Source: Mariniblastus fucicola (GTDB taxonomy: Bacteria > Planctomycetota > Planctomycetia > Pirellulales > Pirellulaceae). From it: DNA of 64,000 nt. A program made the translations under genes and the position numbers. Each line of letters starts with the position of its first letter. Position 1 is the stretch's first letter. The DNA lies in the NCBI RefSeq assembly GCF_008087665.1, contig NZ_CP042912.1:5580001-5644000 (forward strand), read 5' to 3'. The notes under the pieces were generated by a model, which was not told where the DNA came from, made no database searches, and was given only the letters and a program-made list of their open reading frames with translations. Shown piece by piece: positions 44,774 to 55,600 of this stretch.

Positions 44774-47279
44774 CCAGCGATTTGAAGTCCTGAGGCACGA
44801 AAAGGCTGCCTCGAGTGGTTTGCTGTGGCGAGTTCGCTTCGAGGACCGTTGCCAGATCGTGAGCCATCGTCATGCCGTCAAGGTGGCTACGAAATGCGTC
44901 CGCGATGGCAACGATTTGTTCAGGAGTTTGGTAGACGAACTCCAGCCGAAAGTTCGCGATGCCTGCTTCCTGCCAGGAGGCGATTGACTGCGGATCCGTT
45001 TGAGCTTCGGCGCCGAAAACCGTATTGCGACAGCCCACGTCGGCCATCACAGGATGCTCGCGGCCTTGGGCGTCACGCACGGCGATCCGATGCGTTTCAC
45101 AGGGATGCCCGCAGTTCGTGTTGTCGGTGCCGTCGGAAAGAAAACGACAGAAGACACAGTGCTCGGTATGGAAAACGGGAAGGTGGCTGAAGGCGATGAC
45201 TTCGATGCCGCGCGGGTCGACTTGTTCAGCCAGTTCGGAAACTTGTTGAGCGTTGAGGTCGTAGGTCGGCGTGATTCGGCTCAGTCCCATCTGCTGATAG
45301 GTCTCGACAGCGAGCGCATTGGCGGCGTTGAGACTGAAGTCGCCGATGAGTAGATCCCGATCGATTTCCGTTTGCAACAGGTCGTGCAACAGTCCTCCGC
45401 TGCGAACCAAGATCTCGCATTCCAGCGATGTCAGAAAGCGAATAATGTTCTGCTCGCTCGGTTTCAGGATCCGTGGGCTGGCGACGCGAGCCACGATGTT
45501 CGCGGCGCGGATTTTCTCAACGCTCGGACGCAAACCGTACAGTTCCAGGTAGTCGAGCGTGATCGAGTCGGGACGCACGCGAATCGCAGCGTCCAGTTGT
45601 TCGGCCGTTCGAACGAGGAGGTGAAGTTTGGGTGGATCATTGTTTTGTTCGGCCGCCGGGGATCCGCTGCTCGTTGGAAGCGATGAATCCGCAACCGATG
45701 GCGATGATGTTGAAACAGGGTTCAGGTCCTCGCCCGGTTTATGTTCCGCCAATTTTTCCATCAACGCTTCGACCAGCTGCCGCCGCGCGTCGTTGAGCAT
45801 ACTCGTCGGCACAAAAACAGCCTCCGATTCCGTCCGCTCGATCTCGCCAAGATGAAACGCGGTTCCGCCGAGTCGTCCCAATTTTTCTGTCAGCGTTTCG
45901 TCATCGAGCGCACGTTTCGCAGCGGCTTCGAGCGGAGTTTCGCTTTCGAAAACAGCGTTCAATCCTGATTCGTGCTGCACGGTAATTTTTAGCGGCTGGC
46001 CGACTTTTGCCGTGACGACAAAATCAATCGGCCGCGTGAAAACTGGCTTCGACGCCTTCGTCATCGGCTTGAGTGACTTGATCACCGCAGCCTGATGTGT
46101 CCGCCAAACCAGATCGCCGACGCGAATGCGATCGAATTGCAGCTTTCCATGTTCGAACTCCAACCGCACGACTTTTTCGCGAACGGATTTCACTCCGTAG
46201 ACGCTTCCGCCCTCTTCCGGTTCGTCGGGACTGCGCCAGTCCGCGGCGTCGAAAACCAGTCCGTCGCCAAGACCGATCTCATGTTCGAATTCAACATCCA
46301 CGCTGCGAAAGTCAACCGCGGTGACTTTGCCAACCAGCACGCCACGATGCCGAGGCGCCCGACCAATGACGACGTTTTGATGGTTCACGCCGGACATGAA
46401 ATGGGCGCCGAGTCCACGAGAGTAGATTTGCTCAAGGTCTTTTTTCTCCTCAGCCGCGTCTTCGTTCGGCAATTGCATCATCGCCAGATCAATGGCTTCG
46501 CGGTACGCACGCGTCGTTGCGGCGACGTAGGATTCGTCCTTGTAACGTCCTTCGATTTTCAAGCACGCGATTCCGATTTCGACCAGTTCAGGAATCTGCT
46601 CGATCGCGTACAGATCGCCTGGCGAAAGCAAATATCGATGCGGGCCAAGATCGCGTTTCTCTCCGTCGACGATCAGGTCGTAGGACAGTCGGCAGGCCTG
46701 AGCACATTTGCCGCGGTTCGCGCTGCGGCCGCCCCAGGCTTCGCTGCTGAAACATTGACCGGAGTAGGAAACGCAAAGAGCACCATGGACAAAGCATTCG
46801 AGTTCGACATCGGTTTGCGAAGCGATTTTCCGCATGTCGGCGAGGCTCAGTTCGCGGCCAAGGACGACCCGAGAGCATCCGAGCGACGCAGCCAGCTCGA
46901 CGCCCTGAGCACTGGTGACGGACATTTGCGTACTGCCGTGGATGGCCAGGTCCGGAGCAATTTGCCTCGCCAGTTTGGCAATTCCAACATCCTGAACAAT
47001 AATCGCGTCGGTGTTGGCCGCTGCGATTTCTTCGATCGCATTTTTCGCCGCATCGATTTCGTGATCAAAGACCAGCGTGTTGAAGGTGACGAATCCTTTG
47101 ACGCTGCGTCGATGCAGAGTCCGCATGACTTCCGGCAGTTCGGCCAGGTCGAAGCCAACTTTGGCTCGGGCGGAAAAGTGATTGAGCCCAAAGTAGACCG
47201 CGTCCGCTCCTGCCTCGATCGCAGCGTGAAGCTGCGGCCAACCGCCAGCGGGACTCATCAATTCAGGTTTGCGTGGCAT
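44760..47279 (-). CDS. U32 peptidase-family protein (RlhA-like), with DUF3656-type C-terminus
   Basis: An 839-residue protein from ATG 47279 (frame open to 47393). The U32 core is clear: RKPELMSPAGGWPQLHAAIE, GADAVYFGLNHFSARA, ELECFVHGALCVSYSGQCFS, and the cysteine-rich RSANRGKCAQACRLSYDL. E. coli RlhA (YdcP) with this layout modifies 23S rRNA C2501 by hydroxylation, and related TrhP acts on tRNA uridine; both use the Fe-S-type cysteines. The C-terminal half (residues about 400-830) is a DUF3656-like extension, longer than E. coli's 653-residue protein. Possible alternatives are TrhP-type enzymes. Its 3' end carries the tandem repeat at 44711. Divergent from the BlaI gene. Confidence 0.85.
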   Translation of the reverse strand: MPRKPELMSPAGGWPQLHAAIEAGADAVYFGLNHFSARAKVGFDLAELPEVMRTLHRRSVKGFVTFNTLVFDHEIDAAKNAIEEIAAANTDAIIVQDVGIAKLARQIAPDLAIHGSTQMSVTSAQGVELAASLGCSRVVLGRELSLADMRKIASQTDVELECFVHGALCVSYSGQCFSSEAWGGRSANRGKCAQACRLSYDLIVDGEKRDLGPHRYLLSPGDLYAIEQIPELVEIGIACLKIEGRYKDESYVAATTRAYREAIDLAMMQLPNEDAAEEKKDLEQIYSRGLGAHFMSGVNHQNVVIGRAPRHRGVLVGKVTAVDFRSVDVEFEHEIGLGDGLVFDAADWRSPDEPEEGGSVYGVKSVREKVVRLEFEHGKLQFDRIRVGDLVWRTHQAAVIKSLKPMTKASKPVFTRPIDFVVTAKVGQPLKITVQHESGLNAVFESETPLEAAAKRALDDETLTEKLGRLGGTAFHLGEIERTESEAVFVPTSMLNDARRQLVEALMEKLAEHKPGEDLNPVSTSSPSVADSSLPTSSGSPAAEQNNDPPKLHLLVRTAEQLDAAIRVRPDSITLDYLELYGLRPSVEKIRAANIVARVASPRILKPSEQNIIRFLTSLECEILVRSGGLLHDLLQTEIDRDLLIGDFSLNAANALAVETYQQMGLSRITPTYDLNAQQVSELAEQVDPRGIEVIAFSHLPVFHTEHCVFCRFLSDGTDNTNCGHPCETHRIAVRDAQGREHPVMADVGCRNTVFGAEAQTDPQSIASWQEAGIANFRLEFVYQTPEQIVAIADAFRSHLDGMTMAHDLATVLEANSPQQTTRGSLFVPQDFKSLVQLR

Positions 47280-47489
47280 GGCGGCAGTTTTCAGTTTCAG
47301 GTCGGAACAGCCCCCAAAGTTACACTGCCTGGCTGACTCCGTATAGGGAAAAGAGAAAGGGTTTGAGCTCGTACACCGTTGCTGTTTTGACATTTCCTGT
47401 TGAGAAGTTGTCTTTTCGCTTGATTCGACGCCTCGACTACTATAAAACCAAATCTAAACAACCAAACTTCAGGAATCGTGAGTAAAATA
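47280..47489. promoter_or_regulatory. Divergent promoter region between U32 and BlaI genes
   Basis: The 210 bases hold promoters for two divergent genes. On the plus strand TTGATT (near 47421) and TATAAA (near 47443), about 15 bases apart, could be a -35/-10 pair for the blaI-M56 operon, with GGAATCGTGAG upstream of the ATG at 47490 as a weak ribosome site. BlaI-type regulators repress their own promoter, so an operator is expected here, but I see no convincing dyad. Confidence 0.35.
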
Positions 47490-47870
47490 ATGGCACGCCC
47501 CAAGGCAAAAGAACTAACGGAACGCGAACTGGAAGTCATGCACGTGTTTTGGGATCGAGGCGAAACGACGATTAGCGATGCGCGGGATTGCCTGGAATCC
47601 GAAGGAAGAACGCTGGCATACACGACGGTAGCCACGCTGGTCAAAATTTTGGTGGAGAAGCAGTTTCTTAAACAGACCAATGACCAGCGTCCGTTTACCT
47701 TCCTGCCAACCCGTTCTTTTGAAGACGTTTCGGGCAACATTCTTTCCGATTTGCTGTCGCGAGTTTTCGGCGGTTCTCGCGAACAATTGCTGATCCAGCT
47801 TATGGGAAAGAAGAAACTGACGAAACGAGAGAGAGAGTTTCTTGCCGACATTTTGAAGGAGAAGAAATAA
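47490..47870 (+). CDS. BlaI/MecI-family transcriptional repressor
   Basis: A 126-residue winged-helix repressor, start ATG 47490 (a GTG at 47478 is possible). The BlaI/MecI/CopY family signature is complete: LTERELEVMHVFWDRGETTI in the N-terminal helix, EGRTLAYTTVATLVKILVEK (the recognition and wing region), and the dimerisation helices SGNILSDLLSRVFGGSREQL. Family members repress their own operon and are cleaved by the partner M56 protease upon signal. Its stop overlaps the start of that partner (TAATG at 47868-47872), so the two are translationally coupled. The signal is discussed under the next gene. Confidence 0.93.
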   Translation: MARPKAKELTERELEVMHVFWDRGETTISDARDCLESEGRTLAYTTVATLVKILVEKQFLKQTNDQRPFTFLPTRSFEDVSGNILSDLLSRVFGGSREQLLIQLMGKKKLTKREREFLADILKEKK

Positions 47871-50548
47871 TGGGCACTGCATTTTGGTTTGTTCTGACGG
47901 CGACCCTTCAAGTCACGTTGCTTTCAATTGTCGCACTGGTCGCTCAACGATTTTTCTATCGAAATCGCCCCAAAGCCGCGTCTCGATTGCTCGCGTTCTC
48001 TTCGCTGCTGGTTCTTCTGTTGAGCGCCGCGATTCTGATGCCGTTACCATCGTGGTTTTCGAGAGACTTTTCCTTCGCCGATTCCTCAAACTCTGCGGCT
48101 GGCGATGTGACACTGTCTGTGGAAAAATCACAACCAGAATCCGGCGTGCCCGAGTTTGCGCCGGCAAGTGAAGTTGTGACAGGTTCAAGCGAAGCCGTCC
48201 GCTTGAGCCTGCCTGCCGCAACGTGGGCGGAACGATTTCAGAACTTCTCGGAACAAATTGATTCGACCGGATCAGCGGGCAACCAATTCAGTTCCCTCGG
48301 GCTGGCAAAAGTAATCCGCGGGCTTGGGGTCGCGATCGTTGTAATCTTTGCGATTGGCCTGGTCCGTTTTGCAGTCGGTCTGATTGCACTTGGGCGACTC
48401 AAAGCGGGTTCCCAAAAAGTTACCTCCGCTTCCCTGCTGCAACTGGCTGACTCGTTGCGAATCGAGATTGGATGCAAGCGCCGCATTGAACTCTATCGCG
48501 TTAAAGGCCTGACGACTGCGGCAACGGTAGGCTCAATCACACCCCACATTTTCCTCTCCGCGGATTTTCAGGACTGGGATCTTGCAGACCAAAAATCCGT
48601 GATGGCTCATGAAATCGCTCATATTCATCATCGAGATTTCGAAGCCAATGTTGTTTCCCAGATTTGCCGCGTGGTCCATTTTTTCAATCCGGTCGTGCGA
48701 TGGATGACCAGCCAAATGCGACTGCAACAGGAACTTGCGGCCGATCGCGTCGCAGCACGAGTCACGTCAGGAGCCACCGAATACACGCGCACATTGGCGT
48801 CGCTGGCACTCCGGCAAGATGACCTCAACCACCCAGTTGTCTCCATGTTTCTACCACAGAAAGATGACTTCATTCAGAGAATTAAAATGCTGCAGCAGCA
48901 ACACTCTGCTCACAGTCCATCCGCCGGCTGGATGATTCCTGTTCTGACTCTTGGATTGGCCGTCGCGATCTGCGGAATTCGATTGCCGACTACGACTCTC
49001 GCTGAACCGGTTGCGGTGCAGGCGGATGAAGTGACAGGTTTCGATTTATCATGGGTTAGCAAAGATGCCGCAGTGACGTGCCTTCGTCCATCGCGACTGA
49101 TGAAGGCTGCAATGATTGAAGAGCCAGTGGAAAAAGTAAAGTATTGGCAACGCGAGGTTCAAAGTTACAACAAGTCATTGGAAGAACACACAAGATTGGG
49201 CATCGAACATATCGACGAGGTGATCACGTGTGTTGAAGGCAGCAGGTTCTATCAGATCTATCGGACTTTCGAAGACAATTTGGAGAACTTCAAATCGCTT
49301 GGCGAACTGGTTGGACCGGAAGACGAATTCCCGATTCAGATCAAACGCAAAAGGAATGGACTGAGCAACGGCTTGATCCTTGACGACAGATCCATCCTCT
49401 GGGCTTACGACCAAGAAACGATTGAGCAGGTAAAAGATCGTGGAAAAGCGAAACCGACGAATGCCAGATGGTTCAAGGAGTTTCGCAAGGCTGAGAAAAA
49501 ACCTGTCGTGATGACGATTGACGGAAGTGGGCTCAATGAGCTTTTACAAGGCATGACCATACTCACAGACAGATCAAGGGATGCGATCCGCATATGCGAG
49601 TCGGTTGTCATATCGATTGATGTACAGCGAAAAGCTGATCTGGTAATCGTCCTCGAATACGGATTCGTGGCTGATGCCCAGACTGTTGAAAAAATGATGC
49701 CAGAGGTGCAGAAAGAACTCTCCAGGCAATTTGCAAGCATGGCCAATGCAGGAGCCAGATACAATCAGATCATCGGACAGGCCATACTGGACTCGATTGA
49801 ATCAGCCAAAGTCAAACGAGACGGCAAGCGATTGGAAATCACGACCAGTTTCAAACCGGACATGACGGCGTTGACCGGTTTGGCCGATGAGATTGATGCT
49901 GCCCATTTGCGAGGTCATGGCCTGAACAACATGCGGCAACTGGGACTCGCGTTGCTCAACTACGAATCAGCCTACGGCGAGTTTCCTGCAGCCACGATGC
50001 GGCACGAAAGCGGACATGAATACAGTTGGCGAATCGCGATCCTGCCCTTCTTAGAGGAGGGTGAGATGTACGAACGTTACCGCTTCGATGAACCGTGGAA
50101 CAGTGAGCATAACCGTGAAGTCACCAGTGAAATGCCAGAGTACTTCAAACATCCTTCCAATGAATCTGCTACCGGCACGAATTATTTTGCCATCACGGGT
50201 CCTGGAACAATGTTCCCACCCGGCGGTGGGCTGAAATTCACGGACATAACCGATGGCACCTCGAGAACGGTATTGCTTGTGGAATCCAATCGAGACAGTC
50301 ATTGGGCCAAGCCCGGCGGAATTCCACTTGCCGAGGCACTCAATCCGACAAAACTCGGTGGTTTCACCGAAGGAGTCATCCACATGAACATGAGCGACGG
50401 TTCTAGCCGCAGTGTTTCGAATCAGATTACGCCCGCGATGTTGGCTGCTCTTTTTTCGACAGCGGGAGGCCAGGATGATATTATCCTGGCGGACCTTGCA
50501 TTGAAATTCGAACCGGTTGAAAAAGAGAAGCCCTCCACCGCGAAATAG
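47870..50548 (+). CDS. BlaR1-like M56 metalloprotease fused to a DUF1559 domain
   Basis: An 892-residue membrane protease. The N-terminal third has several membrane helices and the M56 zinc motif HEIAH at residue 247 (SVMAHEIAHIHHRDFEANVV), with the later acidic site QQELAADRVAARV. Behind another helix comes a long extracytoplasmic region of uncertain fold, and residues about 680-890 are a DUF1559 domain without the pilin leader: LNNMRQLGLALLNYESAYGE, FITDGTS-type ending TDITDGTSRTVLLVESNRDS. In BlaR1/MecR1 the C-terminal sensor binds beta-lactam; here a DUF1559 module takes that place, so the signal may be different. It is coupled to the BlaI repressor gene (1-base overlap). This combination is rarely described as far as I know. 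Confidence 0.88.
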   Translation: MGTAFWFVLTATLQVTLLSIVALVAQRFFYRNRPKAASRLLAFSSLLVLLLSAAILMPLPSWFSRDFSFADSSNSAAGDVTLSVEKSQPESGVPEFAPASEVVTGSSEAVRLSLPAATWAERFQNFSEQIDSTGSAGNQFSSLGLAKVIRGLGVAIVVIFAIGLVRFAVGLIALGRLKAGSQKVTSASLLQLADSLRIEIGCKRRIELYRVKGLTTAATVGSITPHIFLSADFQDWDLADQKSVMAHEIAHIHHRDFEANVVSQICRVVHFFNPVVRWMTSQMRLQQELAADRVAARVTSGATEYTRTLASLALRQDDLNHPVVSMFLPQKDDFIQRIKMLQQQHSAHSPSAGWMIPVLTLGLAVAICGIRLPTTTLAEPVAVQADEVTGFDLSWVSKDAAVTCLRPSRLMKAAMIEEPVEKVKYWQREVQSYNKSLEEHTRLGIEHIDEVITCVEGSRFYQIYRTFEDNLENFKSLGELVGPEDEFPIQIKRKRNGLSNGLILDDRSILWAYDQETIEQVKDRGKAKPTNARWFKEFRKAEKKPVVMTIDGSGLNELLQGMTILTDRSRDAIRICESVVISIDVQRKADLVIVLEYGFVADAQTVEKMMPEVQKELSRQFASMANAGARYNQIIGQAILDSIESAKVKRDGKRLEITTSFKPDMTALTGLADEIDAAHLRGHGLNNMRQLGLALLNYESAYGEFPAATMRHESGHEYSWRIAILPFLEEGEMYERYRFDEPWNSEHNREVTSEMPEYFKHPSNESATGTNYFAITGPGTMFPPGGGLKFTDITDGTSRTVLLVESNRDSHWAKPGGIPLAEALNPTKLGGFTEGVIHMNMSDGSSRSVSNQITPAMLAALFSTAGGQDDIILADLALKFEPVEKEKPSTAK

Positions 50549-50584
50549 CACCGCGGAGCGGTTGAGTACTGAGTACTTCAAAAA

Positions 50585-51106
50585 CTACTTTTCCTCCTCT
50601 TCCTCCCGATCCTTCAAGTAATTCGGATGAGGCAGTCCGTCTCTGATCCACTGCGGCCGTTCCTTTCCGGTAATCTTCTCCCACTGCTCCCAAACTTGCT
50701 CGGACCAAGTCTGGACCTTCCGCAAATGCTTCACCCCCGACCCGGCCTTATTCATCTGCTTCACAAACGCCACCATCATCATGCGAATCTCCGTCCCCTC
50801 CTGAAATAACTTGCCGAATTCATCTTTGGCAAGATACTCGCGATCGTAGGCAGCGGTTAGATGAGCTTGCGTTTCGTTCAGACTTCCCAACGAGTAGCCC
50901 AGGAACTGAATAAACTCACCCTGCGTCCCGCGTCCGAATCCTTCGGCGATGTTTGCCATCACGGATTCGGACGAGTCATTGATTTGCGTCACGAGGCGAC
51001 GGTCAGCGGCGAAAGCTTCACGTTTGGTGAGGAAGAAGATATCTTTTGACCAGTGGCGGGAGCGCTGCCAGAAAAGCAGGTCGGTGAACTTCTTGACGCC
51101 GGCCAT
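50585..51106 (-). CDS. Four-helix-bundle protein (23S rRNA IVP / bAvd-like)
   Basis: A 173-residue helical protein with the four-helix-bundle pattern: FTDLLFWQRSRHWSKDIFFL (IVP-type first helix), RLVTQINDSSESVMANIAEG, GEFIQFLGYSLGSLNETQAH, and a C-terminal helix ending in EEEEEK. Such proteins are encoded in 23S rRNA intervening sequences or as stand-alone accessory genes, sometimes beside retroelements (bAvd). Here neither is present, so the role is unknown. It is a lone gene on the minus strand between the M56 gene and the DUF1501 gene. Confidence 0.82.
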   Translation of the reverse strand: MAGVKKFTDLLFWQRSRHWSKDIFFLTKREAFAADRRLVTQINDSSESVMANIAEGFGRGTQGEFIQFLGYSLGSLNETQAHLTAAYDREYLAKDEFGKLFQEGTEIRMMMVAFVKQMNKAGSGVKHLRKVQTWSEQVWEQWEKITGKERPQWIRDGLPHPNYLKDREEEEEK

Positions 51107-51202
51107 ACGGGAGTCGGGGAGGAAGGAGGGGCGGAGTGGATGAGTTTAACATAATTTCGTGCGGAGTACGGCGCAAGCGATGCTCCCACCAAGCCCTAAC
51201 GC

Positions 51203-52645
51203 CTACGCCAACAACTCTTTCACCACATGCCCATGCACATCAGTCAGTCGGAAATGTCGTCCCTGATACTTGTACGTCAATCGCTCATGATCGATCCCCA
51301 ACAGATGCATGATCGTTGCGTGGAAATCATGAATGTGAACACCATCCTCCACCACGTTGTAGCTGTACTCATCGGTGACGCCATGTGAATATCCGCCCTT
51401 CACACCACCACCTGCCATCCACATCGTGAAGCACTTCGGATGATGGTCGCGACCAAACTTCGTGCCTTCAATCTTCCCCTGACAATAACTCGTGCGGCCA
51501 AACTCGCCGCCCCAAATCACCAACGTGTCTTCCAGCATCCCCTTGGCTTTCAAATCTTTCACCAACGCCGCTGACGCCTGATCCGTCTGCTTACACTTGT
51601 GACGAATACCGTTGGGAAGTCCAGAATGATGATCCCAACCCGGGTGATAGAGCTGGATGAACCGCACGCCGCGCTCGGCCAGCCGACGAGCCCGCAAGCA
51701 GTTCGCGGCGAACGTTCCAGGCTTCTTCACATCATCGCCGTACATCTTCAGCGTCTCTTCGGATTCGCCAGACAGGTCAGTCACCTCCGGGATTGAGGCC
51801 TGCATCCGGAAGGCCATTTCATACTGTGCGATCCGGGTTTCGAGCGCCGGATCGCTGGTCTGTTCCAGCTGCATTTGATTCAACTGCTGAATCCGATCCA
51901 GTGCTTTCCGCCGTCCCGCAGCACTGATTCCGCCAGGGCTGTTGAGATAAAGAACCGCGTCTTTATCCGGACGAAGTTGAACACCATCGAACTTACCGGG
52001 CAAAAATCCGCTTCCCCACAGGCGTGAAAACAACGGCTGACCGCCGCGGTCGTTGGAAACCATCACGACAAAGCCCGGCAAATCCGAACTCTCGGAACCC
52101 AAGCCATAATTCAGCCACGAACCCATACTCGGGCGGCCCGGAAACTGCGATCCGGTCTGCATCATCGTCACGCCAGGCCCGTGGTTGATGGCCTCGGTGT
52201 TGAGCGATTTGATGATGCACAGATCGTCCGCAATCTCGGCCGTATGCGGAAGGATCTCGCTCATCCAATGACCGCTTTCGCCCTGCTGCTTGAACTTGAA
52301 AGGCGACCCAACCAGCGGCAGACTTGCCTGATAACCGCTCATGCCGGTCAGCCGCTGTCCCATGCGAACTTCCGGCGGCAACTCTTTGCCATGATCCTTG
52401 TTGAGCCGCGGTTTGTAGTCGAACAAATCCATCTGCGATGGAGCGCCGGACTGAAACAGAAAGATCACCCGCTTCGCTTTGGGGGCAAAGTTCGGAAAGG
52501 AAATATCGTCGGCGCCGAAAGCCCGATCCTGGCTGAGCAAACTGGCCAAGGCAATCGAACCGAGTCCGTGGCCGAAAGTACGCAGCGCATCCCGCCGCGT
52601 GACGATTCCGCTGTCATAGCCGGTGCAGAGAGGTTTCTTTTTCAT
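51203..52645 (-). CDS. DUF1501 domain protein, Tat-exported
   Basis: A 480-residue protein with a twin-arginine-type leader (GIVTRRDALRTFGHGLGSIA) and DUF1501 strings: FAPKAKRVIFLFQSGAPSQM, the SCTNHG-equivalent region NTEAINHGPGVTMMQTGSQF, VVMVSNDRGGQPLFSRLWGS, and closing EFGRTSYCQG with YKYQGRHFRLTDVHG. The family is related to alkaline phosphatase/sulfatase folds; activity is not established. It starts with a 4-base overlap of the DUF1549/1553 gene's stop (52642-52645), so both are translationally coupled; the pair is the standard planctomycete arrangement. Located last in that operon. Confidence 0.94.
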   Translation of the reverse strand: MKKKPLCTGYDSGIVTRRDALRTFGHGLGSIALASLLSQDRAFGADDISFPNFAPKAKRVIFLFQSGAPSQMDLFDYKPRLNKDHGKELPPEVRMGQRLTGMSGYQASLPLVGSPFKFKQQGESGHWMSEILPHTAEIADDLCIIKSLNTEAINHGPGVTMMQTGSQFPGRPSMGSWLNYGLGSESSDLPGFVVMVSNDRGGQPLFSRLWGSGFLPGKFDGVQLRPDKDAVLYLNSPGGISAAGRRKALDRIQQLNQMQLEQTSDPALETRIAQYEMAFRMQASIPEVTDLSGESEETLKMYGDDVKKPGTFAANCLRARRLAERGVRFIQLYHPGWDHHSGLPNGIRHKCKQTDQASAALVKDLKAKGMLEDTLVIWGGEFGRTSYCQGKIEGTKFGRDHHPKCFTMWMAGGGVKGGYSHGVTDEYSYNVVEDGVHIHDFHATIMHLLGIDHERLTYKYQGRHFRLTDVHGHVVKELLA

Positions 52646-55600
52646 CGCAGTCTCACGCTTTCATCAAGATTCAAAATCGCGTTCACCAGAACCGTCGCGG
52701 CAGCAAGTTCGGGAGCCCCAACATCGTCGCCAGCAGTCGCCTGACCAGTTTGCAACAATTTAGTCGCCTGTTCGGGAGACGCTTCGAACTCCTTCAACTG
52801 CTCTTCGTACAATGTCTCCAGAATTCGGATCTCTTCCGACGACGCAGTCCGGCTGGTCATCAATCGAAATGCTTCCTGGATAATTTTCTCAGCATCACCA
52901 TCGTGCTGTTTGAGCAACTTCTCGGCCAGAACTTTCGACGCCTCCACAAACTGGGTTCCGTTAAGCAAAACAAGGGCTTGCAACGGAGACGCTGTGACTT
53001 CGCGGCGCAAACGGCAGACATCGCGCTTGCTGGCATCCATCGTCATCATCACCGGCGCGGGCGACGAACGTTTCCAGTATGTATACAGACTGCGGCGATA
53101 GAGGGCATCGCCGGTGTCGACTTTCAACGGATTGTAAGCCAACGCGACATCGTAAGGCTTCACCGGCGGACCACCGACTTTTTGTTTCAACTGCCCGCTG
53201 ACAAACAGGACTCCGTCTCGCAGCATTTCTGCAGTCAACCGATTGCCCGGCGCTCGGGCCAGAAGTCGATTCTCCGGATCGCGATCGCGAACTCCTCGCG
53301 CCACTGTGGCACTTTGCCGGTAAGTTGACGACAACGCCATTTTTTTCAACATGCGACGCACGTCCCAACCGCTGGACACAAAATCACGAGCCAGCCAGTC
53401 GAGCAGTTCCGGATGCGAAGGCATTTCGCTCTGCAACCCAAAATCCTCCGGCGTTCTCACCAGGCCGTTGGCAAACATCATTTGCCAATACCGATTCACT
53501 GTCACGCGTGCTGTCAGAGGATGATCGGGGGACGTGATCCATCGGGCCAACCCGAGCCGATTCTTTGGTGCATCAGCGGGAAACTCTGGCAGGAACGCCG
53601 GCGTGGCCGGAGAAACTTTTTCGCCATGCGCATCGTAGACACCGCGCTCGAGCAAAAACGTATCTCGCGGCGAGTCCGTTTCTCGCATCACCGTGATTGC
53701 CGGTACGGAATCCATGATGCCGTTCCACTTGGCACGGGCCTGTTTAAGTTTCTCACGAGCTTCAGCAGCAGGTTTCGAATACGCCGCGAAGTACCATTGC
53801 CGTGCCTGTTCGTGGTCTTTCTTGTGATCCGCAAGCGAAGCGTCATGTGTTGCAGAAGGCTGGCTCAGCATCGCAATCTCGATCGGTGCCAACTCACGAT
53901 CGAACATCTGAAACTCATCGACCTGCCCGTCCTTGAAACCGCGATCTCGATAGCGGCTTCCGATCGCGAAGTCGTCAAAGCCACCGCGCCACCTGGAAAC
54001 CTGGCGAGTCAAATGATCCTTGACGATTTTCGTTCCAGCCGGTTTTCCATCGACGTAAATTTTAAGCCCAGCCGCCTTGCTCGACCCGTCATACGAAACA
54101 GCGACGTGATACCAACGATCTTTTTCCAGGATCGCATCGGTTTCAACATCGATCGCGTTGCCAGGCCAGAAATGGCACATCTTCGCGCTCAGCTTGTTGC
54201 CGAGCTTCACCAGTTCGTAGCCAACACTGCCCGCGTCATCCCAACCACGAGACCGTCGCCAAATCACGCCGCGATCCTTGAGCTCGTTCGTTTTGATCCA
54301 GATGGAAACGGTAAACGGTTGATGACGCTCAAATCGGCCAACACCCGGGAATGTGACAGGATCGTCGCCGGTTAGTTCGATGGCTTTTCCAAAAGGACCG
54401 TCGACGATTTTCTGCGCAGTCTTGTCCCATGGCTTTTCCGTTTTCGTGTCCGCATCAGGATCGACTTCTACGATCTCCGGTTTCGATTTCGCGTCCGACG
54501 AAGGCTCTTCTTTCTTGTCATCTTTCTTTTCAACAACCGCGACGGGTTGATCAAAGCTCAGTTTCGCGATGCGACGGGGAATCGGATCGATGTCTTTTGA
54601 ATCTTGCTTCAACCATTGCTGAAACGCTTGTTCCTGGCCAGCGATCACGCTTGCGTATTCGCTTTCCGCGTTGGCGATTTCTGCTTCTGCCTTTTTCAAT
54701 TCCTCTTGTTGCGATTTGGTGGGCAGCGGAGCGGCGGGAGTTGGAACCGCATCGGTGAAGTAGGAAATCAATCCGTTTTCATCCACGTTGGCGAAGAAAG
54801 AACTGAGCTGATAGTACTCCTTCGTTTTCGTTGGATCATATTTGTGATCGTGACAGCGAGCACATTCCATCGTCAGTCCCATGAACGCTGCCGAAAAAGT
54901 ATGCGTTCGATCGGCCACGTTTTCAACACGGAATTCTTCAACGGCCACGCCGCCTTCTTTCTTGTGCGAGTGCAGACGGTTGAACGCCGTCGCGACGATT
55001 TGATCCCGAGTCGGATTTTCCATCAGGTCGCCGGCCAGCTGCCAGGAAACAAACTGATCGTAGGGCATGTTTTGCTTGAACGCGCGAATCACCCAGTCGC
55101 GATACGGCCAGACGTAACGTTCGTCATCGCGTTGAAATCCGTACGAGTCCGAATACCTCGCAACGTCGAGCCACTCGCTGGTCAAACGTTCGGCACACTC
55201 TTCGCTCTCAAGCAAACGATCGACGACTTTCTCGAACGCATCCTCCGATTCATCCGCCAGAAACGCATCGATCTGTTCCAACGTCGGCGGCAAACCGGTC
55301 AGGTCGAAAGTGACTCGCCGCAACCATTTTTCGCGAGAAGCGGGAACGTTGGGCTGCATTCCCTCTTTTGTCATTGCGTCAAGAATAAAGTGATCGATCG
55401 CGTTCCTGGTCCAGGACGCATCATCTACTTCGGGCACCTCGATGGAACCTGGCACAGGCTCGAACGCCCAATGGCCTTCAAATTCGGCGCCCTGTTCGAT
55501 CCACCTCTTGAGTGTGCTCTTCTCTGCATCAGTCAACTGTCGAGGAGCGTCTGCCGGCGGCATTACCGAATCGTCATCGGCGTAAACTCGCTCGTGCAGT

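Noticed and set aside
46095-47336. A 413-codon plus-strand frame opposite the U32 gene
   Set aside because: The U32 gene on the other strand has clear conserved motifs across this whole region; the plus-strand product matches nothing recognisable.
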